A DNA stretch of 33,224 nt from Acidimicrobiia bacterium (GCA_013812505.1 JACCTH010000015.1:1-33224), one strand, 5' to 3'. Counted from the first letter of the stretch, positions 5,966 through 13,710 are shown. Made by a program: numbers and translations. The notes: generated by a model from the sequence alone, not told the origin.

Positions 5966-8476
5966 ATGGACGACCAAGAAATCGATGATGTCGTCAAGCC
6001 GCGGCTTCGTGACCGCGCCCGTTCGGTAACTGATCACGGCCAGGGTGATAGTTGGCGAGTGGCGGAGCTCGACCTCAGGATCGGTGTCGAGGATTTGCCG
6101 ACGTTTGGTGCTGACTGTCTCCTCGTAACGGTCTTTAGTGGAGAATCACCTCTCGGCCGAATTCTGATTCCAGCGCCGTTCGACCCGATGCCGCGGAGGC
6201 TGTTGGAGCCTCATCTGGAGGGATTCGCCCTGAGGGCGAGATCGGCCGAGCTGCATGAGGCCTTTCGAGACCCGTCATCTCCGGTCATGTCGGCGACAGT
6301 TGTGATCTGCACCAAGGATCGGCTCCATCATCTGCGACTCTGCCTCAAGGCGCTCGGCGCGTCTGACGTGCCCCTCGAGCTTTTAGTCATCGACAACGGA
6401 GCTGGTGATCCCAAGGTACGTCAGGCAAGCGAGGAGGCAGGAGCCACTTACGTCCACGAGCCTGTGCCGGGCCTCGATCGTGCCCGCAATCGAGGACTTT
6501 CGGCGGCAACTGGTTCCATAGTGTTGTTCACGGATGACGATGTCGAGGTCGCGCAAGCATGGGCACGACATTTGCTCGCCCCGTTCGTCGATCCGAATAC
6601 CGTCGCTGTGACCGGCCTCGTCCTGCCGGCTTCCGTCTCCTCGCCAAGTGCCGCGGCATTCGAGCGACACGCCACGTTTGTGAGAGGGTGGGAAAGCCGC
6701 CTGTTCGACGGCACCCGTGAAGCAGCGTTGAATGCCGGAAACGCGGGCGCGGGCGCCTCACTGGCCTTTCGGAGCGACTACCTCACATCGATCGGAGGGT
6801 TCGCGGAGGAACTCGATGCCGGACGGCCGACAGGATCGGGTGGCGACACTTACGCATTGTATAAAGCCCTCAGGGACGGCTGGCGAGTGAGATACGAGCC
6901 CCGGGCGATCGCATACCACAGGCATCGGGAGAGCCCCGATGCGCTGGCCGAAGCAGTGCGGGGATATGGCCGGGGTGTAACTGCCTATATGGCCAAAGCG
7001 GCCCTCGATGACGGCGACCGAAGGGCCCCTTTCGCCATCGTCCGGTGGGGCCTAGGTCGAGCCGTCCGCGCCATGGCCCGCGCCGCATTGGGCCGACCGG
7101 GGTCGGAACTGAGGCTTGCCCGCCAAGAGGCGGCAGGGATGCTCGAGGGTGTACCTGCTCTGGGGAGATCTCGGCGACAGCTCCGCGACCATCCTCCCCT
7201 CCTAGCCCCCGGATCGACATGGGAGCCGGAGCCGCCGACCAGCGATGTCTCTTCATTCGCGGTCAGTCGGCGATCGGGTGAGGTGGCTGTGGTGATTCCT
7301 TCGCACGGTCGCCGGGACTCGGTGCTGGCTCTGGTGGGAGCCGTGCTCGAACAGAACTACCCGGCCGACCAGCTCGAGATCATTGTTGCTCTCGACGGGG
7401 ATGTCGACGGGTCGGCGCGCGCCCTCGTTTCACGGTTTGGCGACCGCGTCCGTGTCGGGGCCGGGGAGCGTGGTGGTGCTGGCCTCGCCCGGAACCGCGG
7501 TGCCGCACTCAGTCAAAGCCAGATTCTCATCTTCCTCGACGATGATGTCACACCCGTTCACAAGTACCTGGTGGCGGCGCACTGGGCGGCGCATGCCGAC
7601 GGTGGAGTCGACGTCGCTATCGGCGGACTTCACACCAGGGTCGCCGCATCGGACCTGTCGTCACGCATGGTGCGTAATTGGTGGAATGATCACAGCCGTC
7701 GACTAGGCACGCTCGATAGTCCTACCTTCTCCGATGTGTGTACCGGCAATTTGTCGATCAACTCGGCCACGTTTCGTCGCATGGGAGGCTTCAAAGGCCT
7801 GCCACGGCGCGAGGACTGGGAGCTCGGATATCGGCTCCTTGTGGCCGGGGCCAAGATCGGGATCGCCGCCGGCGCAGATGTGGTCCACCACACCGACACC
7901 AGTTTGGCGAAGGGTCTCAGGGATCGCCGACTCGAGGGTCGGGGGGACGCAGCGATCGTCCGCCGGTCCCCCGAGGCGTACGCCTTGCTGCCGCTTGGCA
8001 TATGGCACGTCCTCACCTCCGGCCGACGCCGGGCGGCGAGCGCTGCCATCGCCCGCCCGCAGGCATCCGAGAGATGGGCCCAGAAGCTCACGATCATTCT
8101 CGGGTCTCTCGAAGCGGCCGGGCTCACCGATCGGGCCGCCGCCGTGGTGTCGCTGGCCTTCCAGACGGCTTATTGGTCGGGGGTGGGTGAGGAGAGTGGA
8201 GGCGAGGCGGGGTGGCTCGCCCTCGCCGCCGAGGGGCGGCGGCGGACGATCTGTGCTGTGACCTCCCCTTTGGAGTTGACAGAGGCCGGCCGGTTTCGGC
8301 CGCCGCCGCCGCCGGTGGGTGAAGTGCTGGTCACTTACCGCGGCCAGGCCATAGGCGCCGCTCCGCTTCGGTGGGGCGGGATCCCGTGGGATCGGCAACG
8401 ATTCGCGGGGAAGGTCATTCAGAGGATGGCCCCCTGGACCCTCGTTGTCGATGCCCAGCAGAGGGGGATGCCTTGA
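5966..8476 (+). CDS. Tandem double-domain family 2 glycosyltransferase
   Basis: 836 residues from the ATG at 5966, which has AGGGA 7 bases upstream; a TTG at 5894 would add 24 unlikely residues. Two GT-A folds in one chain. Domain 1 starts near residue 108 (ATVVICTKDR), with PGLDRARNRGL and the nucleotide/metal-binding FTDDDVE at residues 190-192, and ends with a YHRHRE motif. Domain 2 starts near residue 439 (VAVVIPSHGRR), with GLARNRGA and FLDDDVTP at residues 525-527, and later WELGYRLLVAGAKIG. Both retain the Asp motif, so both may be active. The N-terminal 100 residues and C-terminal 200 are unassigned. Known: GT2 enzymes build surface polysaccharides from nucleotide sugars. First gene of the five-gene export operon; its TGA overlaps the next start (TTGA). 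Confidence 0.9.
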   Translation: MDDQEIDDVVKPRLRDRARSVTDHGQGDSWRVAELDLRIGVEDLPTFGADCLLVTVFSGESPLGRILIPAPFDPMPRRLLEPHLEGFALRARSAELHEAFRDPSSPVMSATVVICTKDRLHHLRLCLKALGASDVPLELLVIDNGAGDPKVRQASEEAGATYVHEPVPGLDRARNRGLSAATGSIVLFTDDDVEVAQAWARHLLAPFVDPNTVAVTGLVLPASVSSPSAAAFERHATFVRGWESRLFDGTREAALNAGNAGAGASLAFRSDYLTSIGGFAEELDAGRPTGSGGDTYALYKALRDGWRVRYEPRAIAYHRHRESPDALAEAVRGYGRGVTAYMAKAALDDGDRRAPFAIVRWGLGRAVRAMARAALGRPGSELRLARQEAAGMLEGVPALGRSRRQLRDHPPLLAPGSTWEPEPPTSDVSSFAVSRRSGEVAVVIPSHGRRDSVLALVGAVLEQNYPADQLEIIVALDGDVDGSARALVSRFGDRVRVGAGERGGAGLARNRGAALSQSQILIFLDDDVTPVHKYLVAAHWAAHADGGVDVAIGGLHTRVAASDLSSRMVRNWWNDHSRRLGTLDSPTFSDVCTGNLSINSATFRRMGGFKGLPRREDWELGYRLLVAGAKIGIAAGADVVHHTDTSLAKGLRDRRLEGRGDAAIVRRSPEAYALLPLGIWHVLTSGRRRAASAAIARPQASERWAQKLTIILGSLEAAGLTDRAAAVVSLAFQTAYWSGVGEESGGEAGWLALAAEGRRRTICAVTSPLELTEAGRFRPPPPPVGEVLVTYRGQAIGAAPLRWGGIPWDRQRFAGKVIQRMAPWTLVVDAQQRGMP

Positions 8477-9609
8477 TCGAGACGATCGAGATCGACCTTA
8501 CCGACGATCAATGGCGGCCCCCGTTCACTCTAAGCGGCACGGCCTGGGCGCTCATTCGCGCCGGCCGGCATGTGCTCGGCGAGGAGAGACTCGTGGGAGT
8601 CTCACCTCTGGAGCTCGTCGATCACAAGTCAAGACTGGTTCGTGCCTATTCAGCCAGGCTTGGCAACGACCAACGCGAGGCCTTGGACGGGTCTGGCGTG
8701 ACCATCGTCGTGTGCACGCGCGATCGGCCCAGGCTGCTCGAGGGGTGTCTGGCCGCTATCTCGTTACTGCAGCCCATGTGCGCCGAGGTCATCGTGGTCG
8801 ACAACGCCAGCACCGAGAGATCGTCCCGCCAAATTGCAGAATCGTTTGGTGTCACCGTCGTCAGCGAGCCGACCCCCGGACTGGATCGAGCCCGCAACAT
8901 GGGCTTCCACGCAGCTTCCACCGATGTCGTCGCCTTCGTCGACGATGACGCCCGAGTCGACAAGCACTTCGCCGGAGCTCTCGGCCAGATATTCGACCAT
9001 GCCGGGATTCAGGCCGTGACCGGGCTTGTCCTGCCCGCCGAGCTGGAGACGTACCCTCAGCAGGCATTCGAGATGATCGAGGGCGGCATGCGCAAGGGCT
9101 TTCGCTGCCAGGTCTTCGATCGTGCGCGCGTCGGCCTCCAGGCGTTCCGGGTGGGGGTGGGAACCAATATGGCCTTCAGGCGCGAGCTTCTCGATCGCCT
9201 TGGCGGTTTCGATCTCCGATTCGACGTCGGCACTCGAACCAAAGGAGCCGGTGACCTCGACCTGTTCTGGCGGTGCTTGCAGGCCGGAGTCCCCGTCGTC
9301 TACGACCCCGACGTTCTCGTCAGGCATATACATCGGCGCGATCGGAGAGGTCTCCTCAACCAGATGCGCGATAACGGGACGGCATACGCCGCCTTCCTCG
9401 AGAGCCGAAGCAACGAGTGGCCCGACTTCGCCGGATCAGTGCGCCGGGAGCGGCTGCGCTGGCACTGGTCCCGGCACGTTGTGCGTCCCGTCTCGGCCAT
9501 AGCTCGGCGGGAGTTCCTGGAGTTACAAATGGCGATCTTCGAACTCCTGGGAAGTCTCCAGGGCGGTGCCGCCCTCCGTTCGGAGACCCTCGATCGCAAA
9601 GCGGCATGA
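8473..9609 (+). CDS. Family 2 glycosyltransferase
   Basis: 378 residues from the TTG at 8473, which overlaps the previous stop by 4 bases and has GAGGGGG about 6 bases upstream. The frame stays open further upstream to 8371, but that part lies inside the previous gene. Seen: VTIVVCTRDRPRLLEGCL at the N-terminal beta strand, VIVVDNAS, PGLDRARNMGF and FVDDDARV at residues 157-159 (metal/nucleotide-sugar site), then GVGTNMAFRREL and GDLDLFWRCLQAG, typical of GT2 enzymes. The sequence resembles domain 1 of the preceding gene (the same PGLDRARN, the same GL.LPAE/LPAS segment), so the two may derive from duplication. Cytoplasmic or membrane-associated; sugar specificity cannot be told. Confidence 0.9.
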   Translation: MIETIEIDLTDDQWRPPFTLSGTAWALIRAGRHVLGEERLVGVSPLELVDHKSRLVRAYSARLGNDQREALDGSGVTIVVCTRDRPRLLEGCLAAISLLQPMCAEVIVVDNASTERSSRQIAESFGVTVVSEPTPGLDRARNMGFHAASTDVVAFVDDDARVDKHFAGALGQIFDHAGIQAVTGLVLPAELETYPQQAFEMIEGGMRKGFRCQVFDRARVGLQAFRVGVGTNMAFRRELLDRLGGFDLRFDVGTRTKGAGDLDLFWRCLQAGVPVVYDPDVLVRHIHRRDRRGLLNQMRDNGTAYAAFLESRSNEWPDFAGSVRRERLRWHWSRHVVRPVSAIARREFLELQMAIFELLGSLQGGAALRSETLDRKAA

Positions 9610-10370
9610 TGTCCGCCCTGGCCGCCCTTATACATCTCCAGGCCCATCTCGTTGCCCGCGAGTTCAGGCTCAGGTATCGACGGTCGGTGCTCGGCTGGCT
9701 GTGGGCTTTCGTTCAGCCGCTGACCCGCCTCGCCATTTTCACCTTCGTTTTTACCCGGGTGATTCCGTTAGGTATAGACAACTACCCGGTCTTCCTGTTT
9801 TCCGGAATTATTGCCTGGACTTGGTTCTCCAACGGGATCATCTCGGCCACTACGAGCCCTCTTGCTCTCCGCTATTTGCTCTTTCAGCCGATCAGACGAT
9901 TCATCGTGCCCACAGTGAGCGTCGCCTCTGACTCGATCGACTTCGTGCTGGCTTTTCCCATCCTCCTTGCCTTTGCAGTTATCGCGGGTGGCAGGCTCGA
10001 ATGGAGTCTGCTGTTCGTGCCGGTCATCATGGTGGTCCAATTCGCTCTCGTCGTGGGGCTGGGCGCGCTATTCGCTACGGCACACGTTTGGGTGCGTGAC
10101 GTCCAGAAGGTCATCGAAGTCTTCCTGGCGCTCGGTTTCTATATCACTCCGGTCTTTTATCAACCCGATCAGATTCCGGAAGGTTTCCGGTGGATGGCAG
10201 AACTCAACCCGATGGCCCATTTGATCGCCGCCTACCGGGTTGTGATCATCGAAGGAGTGCTTCCCGACCTGGCCGGGTTCTCGGTCGTCGCCCTCCTCAG
10301 CGGCGCCATCGCCGCCCTCGGCTATCTGGTCTACGGGCGTTTCAGCGCCAGCTTTGTGGACGAATTGTGA
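9606..10370 (+). CDS. ABC-2 type polysaccharide export permease (Wzm/TagG-like)
   Basis: 254 residues from ATG 9606, overlapping the previous stop (ATGA). Seen: an N-terminal cytoplasmic REFRLRYRRSVLGWLWAFVQP motif, characteristic of Wzm/TagG/RfbA permeases, then six likely membrane spans and the conserved LNPMAHLIAAYR near the C-terminus, with FYITPVFYQPDQIPEGFRW before it. Known: together with a Wzt-like ATPase this permease moves lipid-linked polysaccharides or teichoic-type polymers across the membrane. The next gene encodes that ATPase, starting within the stop of this one (GTGA). Inferred role: export of the glycan made by the neighbouring GT2 enzymes. Confidence 0.93.
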   Translation: MMSALAALIHLQAHLVAREFRLRYRRSVLGWLWAFVQPLTRLAIFTFVFTRVIPLGIDNYPVFLFSGIIAWTWFSNGIISATTSPLALRYLLFQPIRRFIVPTVSVASDSIDFVLAFPILLAFAVIAGGRLEWSLLFVPVIMVVQFALVVGLGALFATAHVWVRDVQKVIEVFLALGFYITPVFYQPDQIPEGFRWMAELNPMAHLIAAYRVVIIEGVLPDLAGFSVVALLSGAIAALGYLVYGRFSASFVDEL

Positions 10371-11500
10371 CGGCCATCGCGTTCAACCGGGTGGGCAAGC
10401 GGTATCGACGCAGCGACCGGTTGGGGGGGAGACGCTCGGTCCGCTGGGCCCTGCGTGATCTGTCTTTGGAGGTGGCGGCGGGCGAGACAGTGGGCCTGAT
10501 CGGCGCCAATGGAGCCGGCAAGTCGACGGCTCTGCGGCTTGGCCTCGGGATCACCAGCCCCACCGAGGGAACCGTGTGTACCAAAGGCAGAATGTCAGGC
10601 GTCCTCAGCCTGGGGGACGGATTCCATCCACTCCTCACGGGCCGCGAGAACGCTGTCACGGCCTCGATGCTGTCGGGCCTGTCACACGAGCAGGCGAAGA
10701 GCCGACTCCCATCCATACGTGAGTTCTCCGGCCTCGAGGACGCCTTCGACGACCCGTTGCGCACCTACAGCTCGGGAATGTTCGTCCGGTTGGCCTTCGC
10801 CGTCGCCATCAACGTCGACTCCGACATCCTGCTCATCGACGAGGCGCTCGCCGTCGGCGACCTCGAGTTCTCGTCGCGGTGTATCGATCACCTCGAGTCA
10901 CGTCAGCAGGCAGGGACGACGATGCTGCTGGCTTCCCACGATCTCGAACAGATTCGGCGGCTCTGTCATCGGGTGGCATGGCTGGAGGGCGGCTCAATCA
11001 GAGCGATCGGCAGCCCAAACGACATCACCGGCGACTATGGGCGAGCCATGCACACGCCTGGTGCCCCCTTGCCTGTCGCGACCAGCCAGATGGGGTCGCG
11101 TGAGGTCGAGTTTCGAGAGATCAGGCTTCTGAGTCGCGGCGGGGAGCTGGACGGAGTGTTGCCGATCGGATGGCCCCTGACCGTCGTAATGTCGTGGATA
11201 GCCCGTTCTCCAGTTGAATCGATGATATTCGGGGTCAGCATCCACGACGGGTCGGGGAATCGATGCCTCGATATCACCTCGCCCGCGGTAGTACCCGAAG
11301 CGGCAGGCCAGATGGGAGTGGTGAGATTGGCCCTTGATCGGCTCGATCTCGGTGGGGGCACGTACCACCTCGACGCGGGAATCTACGATCAAAATTGGAG
11401 GACGACCTACGATTACCGCTGGCAAGCGCGCTGGTTCGACATCCCAGGAAAGCGGTCGACGGGACCTCTTCATCCGCCTCACAAATGGGAGGCAGAGTGA
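10367..11500 (+). CDS. Polysaccharide ABC transporter ATPase with Wzt-like C-terminal domain
   Basis: 377 residues from GTG 10367. Seen: Walker A GANGAGKST at residues 46-54, signature YSSGMFVRLAFA, Walker B ILLIDEALAVGD with D158/E159, and switch histidine in LLASHDLEQ. The TYSSGM form of the signature is typical of TagH/Wzt exporters. From about residue 245 a second domain follows (EVEFREIRLLSRGGEL ... GTYHLDAGIYD...YDYRWQARWFDI), resembling the Wzt C-terminal beta-sandwich that in O-antigen systems recognises the capped non-reducing end of the polymer. Its presence suggests that export depends on the polymer's terminal structure. Overlaps both neighbours by 4 bases; partner of the Wzm-like permease. 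Confidence 0.93.
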   Translation: MTAIAFNRVGKRYRRSDRLGGRRSVRWALRDLSLEVAAGETVGLIGANGAGKSTALRLGLGITSPTEGTVCTKGRMSGVLSLGDGFHPLLTGRENAVTASMLSGLSHEQAKSRLPSIREFSGLEDAFDDPLRTYSSGMFVRLAFAVAINVDSDILLIDEALAVGDLEFSSRCIDHLESRQQAGTTMLLASHDLEQIRRLCHRVAWLEGGSIRAIGSPNDITGDYGRAMHTPGAPLPVATSQMGSREVEFREIRLLSRGGELDGVLPIGWPLTVVMSWIARSPVESMIFGVSIHDGSGNRCLDITSPAVVPEAAGQMGVVRLALDRLDLGGGTYHLDAGIYDQNWRTTYDYRWQARWFDIPGKRSTGPLHPPHKWEAE

Positions 11501-12468
11501 CTTCGGCTTCGATAATCATTCGCACCAAGAACGAGGCTAAATATCTGGCCTCAACGCTCGACGCCATCCTCGATCAGACCCAGCGGCCACATGAGATTTT
11601 CATCATCGACTCGGGTTCAGCCGACGACACGATCGAAATCGCCCGGCGTTATCCGGTTCGTATCCTCACAATCGAACCTGAGCGATGGAACTACAGCAGG
11701 GCGATCAACATCGCCGCCGCTCACGCCACCGGCGAGGTGTTGATCTGTCTGTCGGCCCATTGTCGCCCAATCGACGAGCATTGGCTCGCTTCTCTCACGC
11801 AACATTTGACAGATCCGACGGTGGCGGGGGTCTGGGGGCCGGGATACCAGCCGGGCCGTGAGGTTCCCCACCCCGGACTTGCAGAACGCCAACTCACCTA
11901 CGGACCCGAGAATCGGAGTTGGGGGCTTTCGAACTCCAACAGCGCGATTCGGCGGTCCCTCTGGCAGGAGCTTCCGTTTGATGAGACGTTGCCAGCGACC
12001 GAGGACAAAGCCTGGGCGATGGCCATGCTCGCCCGCGGGTTAGTCATCGTTCACGAGCCAGCCGCCGCCGTATGGCACGCCGCCCACGATCCCAAGAACG
12101 CCTTCCGTCGCAATCGCGCCGTGCAGTCCGGATATGACCTGATCTTTCCGGAGCTGAGCTCGAGCGCAGTACGCCAAGCCTCGATTATCGCCCGGCGAGC
12201 CAGCCAACTCACTCGCCAGAGGCTAGAGAGTCGTGACTTTTCCGGCCTCGCGCGTGATCTCATGCGCCTACCGGCAGCCCTGGCCTCATTGTCAGGTGGA
12301 CTGGTCGCTCGCGCGGAAGCCTTGCGCCGCGGTCTCCTCGCGAGTCGGCCAGTCGAGGTAGACATCCATAGTGGTCGCCTCGAGATCGACGGGGTGAAGG
12401 CGCCCAGCCAGAGACCTATCGAATCCTCGGTGGAACGCCCGGAGGGACTCGAACCCCCAACCTCCTGA
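11497..12468 (+). CDS. Family 2 glycosyltransferase, C-terminus fused to a tRNA fragment
   Basis: 323 residues from GTG 11497 (GGAGG 5 bases upstream; overlaps the previous TGA). ATG 11485 is an alternative. Seen: ASIIIRTKNEAKYLASTLD, FIIDSGSADDTIEIARRY and NYSRAINIAAAHATGEVLICL, typical of GT2. Where most GT2 enzymes have an Asp-rich motif this one has LSAHCRPID, so metal binding may differ. The last 35 codons or so run out of family-like sequence, and the final RPEGLEPPTS is simply the translated tRNA-Arg 3' fragment at 12434-12477. The natural C-terminus was therefore probably replaced at the recombination junction. Last gene of the operon; a 9-base-stem hairpin follows. Confidence 0.88.
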   Translation: MTSASIIIRTKNEAKYLASTLDAILDQTQRPHEIFIIDSGSADDTIEIARRYPVRILTIEPERWNYSRAINIAAAHATGEVLICLSAHCRPIDEHWLASLTQHLTDPTVAGVWGPGYQPGREVPHPGLAERQLTYGPENRSWGLSNSNSAIRRSLWQELPFDETLPATEDKAWAMAMLARGLVIVHEPAAAVWHAAHDPKNAFRRNRAVQSGYDLIFPELSSSAVRQASIIARRASQLTRQRLESRDFSGLARDLMRLPAALASLSGGLVARAEALRRGLLASRPVEVDIHSGRLEIDGVKAPSQRPIESSVERPEGLEPPTS

Positions 12469-12477
12469 TCCCGTAGT
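12434..12477 (-). other. tRNA-Arg 3' half, fragment 3, inside the end of a glycosyltransferase gene
   Basis: Minus-strand reading gives ACTACGGGATCAGGAGG then a T-arm with GGTTCGAGTCC and GGGCGTT. It is more diverged than the other copies (an extra G after the anticodon loop). It overlaps the last codons and stop of the GT2 gene on the plus strand. Confidence 0.75.
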
Positions 12478-12497
12478 CCGACGCGAGTTCGCGTCGG
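12478..12497 (+). terminator. Hairpin after the glycan operon, possible terminator
   Basis: CCGACGCGA and TCGCGTCGG pair perfectly over 9 bases with a 2-base loop, 10 bases after the operon's last stop codon. The downstream run (AGTTCGGATTTCT) is only weakly T-rich, so termination is plausible but not certain. It abuts tRNA fragment 3 and could instead be part of the recombination site. Confidence 0.45.
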
Positions 12498-12509
12498 AGT
12501 TCGGATTTC

Positions 12510-12632
12510 TGGCACTAGCTCGGTTCCCTGAGGACGAAGAGCAGAGGCTGATCTCGGCGAAACCCAACTTGTGCAGGGTTTTCGCTCAGCACGCCCGGAG
12601 GGATTCGAACCCCCAACCTTCTGATCCGAAGT
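12510..12632. repeat. Right direct repeat of the glycan island, includes tRNA-Arg fragment 4
   Basis: Same orientation as 5685-5807. Shares CACTAGC, GACGAAGAGCAGAGGCTGAT and the whole tRNA 3' fragment; small differences lie in the middle and a few bases are gained or lost, so the duplication is not recent. Confidence 0.8.
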
Positions 12633-12635
12633 CAG
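12589..12635 (-). other. tRNA-Arg 3' half, fragment 4 (att-like site)
   Basis: Minus-strand reading gives CTGACTTCGGATCAG (anticodon loop CTTCGGA with a 4-pair anticodon stem), then T-arm with GGTTCGAATCC and GGGCGTGC. This copy keeps slightly more of the 5' anticodon stem than the others, but no D-arm or 5' acceptor strand follows, so it is still a fragment. Confidence 0.85.
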
Positions 12636-13012
12636 TTCAGAGGGGTGTCGGCTCGTGTCGGCAGATGACGAAAAGTGCCTTCTAGCAAGGGTTTCCGGCG
12701 TTCTTGGTATCGGCCCGATAGGTCCGGTAGCGATTCATAGCAAGGTGAATGTGGTCAGGATGTGGTCAGCGCACCCGCGCTGGCGTGGCGGCGGGCCAGC
12801 GCGGGTCGTCGTAACTCGACGTCGACGGCACCCGATACGTGCCGATCTCGGACGGTCTCTGATATCGGCTACTCCGCTCCGTAATTGTGATCTGAGATGG
12901 GAACCCAGGGCACTCTTCCGGTGTAGTCATAGTGAAGTGTCTTGTGGCTGATCGGACCTCCTTTCATGAACGAGCTGAACCAATTCCCACGACCAGAAAT
13001 GCGGAGTCAAGC
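12636..13012. other. Intergenic region with hairpin and dispersed repeat
   Basis: No convincing gene. It contains a tandem GTGGTCAGGAT/GTGGTCAGC at about 12751-12770, an 11-pair hairpin (arms 12774-12784 and 12795-12805, 10-base loop) without a T-run, and one copy of the dispersed repeat at 12839-12890. The promoter of the lipoprotein gene at 13013 should lie in the last 100 bases. Confidence 0.5.
12839..12890 (+). repeat. Dispersed intergenic repeat, copy 12.8
   Basis: GTGCCGATCTCGGACGGTCT at the left, weaker middle, TCCGCTCCGTAATTGTGATC at the right, followed by TGAGATGGG, a tail also present near 24430. Confidence 0.45.
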
Positions 13013-13606
13013 GTGCATAAAAAGAACTGGCAGCTCGGACTAGCCATCCTCTTGATGGCGGCGTGCACCGCGGAACCGGATGCGACCGCACTCAGCGACA
13101 CCACAACGACAACGAGAGTGCACGCTTCGACGACTCTGGCTGAGGACGGGGTACCTGCCGCCTTGGCCGGCGCTCCGGAAGCATGTCCGCTCACGGCACC
13201 TGGCAGAAACGCATTCACCCCTGCGTCGGAGGCTCCCGATGATCCCCCGGACGTTTATGACGAGGTTTGGTACGGGACCCCTGCCCTTTGGACCATGATC
13301 GATCCCGAAGGCGAGATCAACAGTAAGAGATGGCTCAGTGGAGACAAGACGTTTTGGTGGAGCGAGAACTACTCGCCCGGAGACCCTGGGGTAATCACCG
13401 TCACAGCACAGCATCTCAACGGGTCGGCTCTCACTGTCGAGGCAAGCAAGCCAGCCGGAAGCGGCTTCAATCCTTTCATGCTTGCGCCGACGCACGAGTC
13501 GGTAACCGTTGTGGTTGTTGTACTCCCCGAATCAGGATGCTGGGAGCTAACAGCCGACTACAAAGGAGCCGTAATCAGCTACGTGGTCTGGGTCGACAAC
13601 AACTGA
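13013..13606 (+). CDS. Hypothetical lipoprotein
   Basis: 197 residues from GTG 13013, which has GGAG 6 bases upstream; upstream in-frame codons back to 12932 do not fit a signal peptide. Seen: KK-charged N-terminus, hydrophobic LGLAILLMAAC with a lipobox (LMAAC), then a Thr-rich linker (SDTTTTTRVHASTT) and a compact domain with paired Cys (EACPLTAPG and ESGCWELTADYKG). The C-terminal part (PESGCWELTADY) resembles a beta-sandwich end seen in small secreted actinobacterial proteins; function is not recognised. Exported and lipid-anchored by inference. Gene stands alone; a short GC hairpin (13605-13623) overlaps its stop. Confidence 0.75.
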   Translation: MHKKNWQLGLAILLMAACTAEPDATALSDTTTTTRVHASTTLAEDGVPAALAGAPEACPLTAPGRNAFTPASEAPDDPPDVYDEVWYGTPALWTMIDPEGEINSKRWLSGDKTFWWSENYSPGDPGVITVTAQHLNGSALTVEASKPAGSGFNPFMLAPTHESVTVVVVVLPESGCWELTADYKGAVISYVVWVDNN

Positions 13607-13647
13607 GGAGCTCGGCACTCCTCCAGCCCAACAAATCCGATCACGAG

Positions 13648-13697
13648 GTGCCGATCTGGGCGGCTTGGAGATGGGCAGGTTATTGCTCCTGATTGGG
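13648..13697 (+). repeat. Dispersed intergenic repeat, copy 13.6
   Basis: Best-defined copy: GTGCCGATCTGGGCGGCTT, then GGAGATGGGCAG, then GTTATTGCTCCTGATTGGG. Duplicated at 29375-29424 as part of the 1 kb segment duplication. Confidence 0.6.
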
Positions 13698-13710
13698 AAA
13701 TCTGTGCGAC

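Noticed and set aside
12478..12497. A complete Rho-independent terminator
   Set aside because: The stem is good but the downstream T-run is weak, so it is listed only as possible.
4198..12635. Complete tRNA-Arg genes
   Set aside because: No copy has a D-arm, 5' acceptor strand or complete anticodon stem on its 5' side.
12655..12951. Plus-strand 98-codon frame as a gene
   Set aside because: Runs over the GTGGTCAG tandem, a hairpin and a dispersed repeat; Arg-rich without domains.
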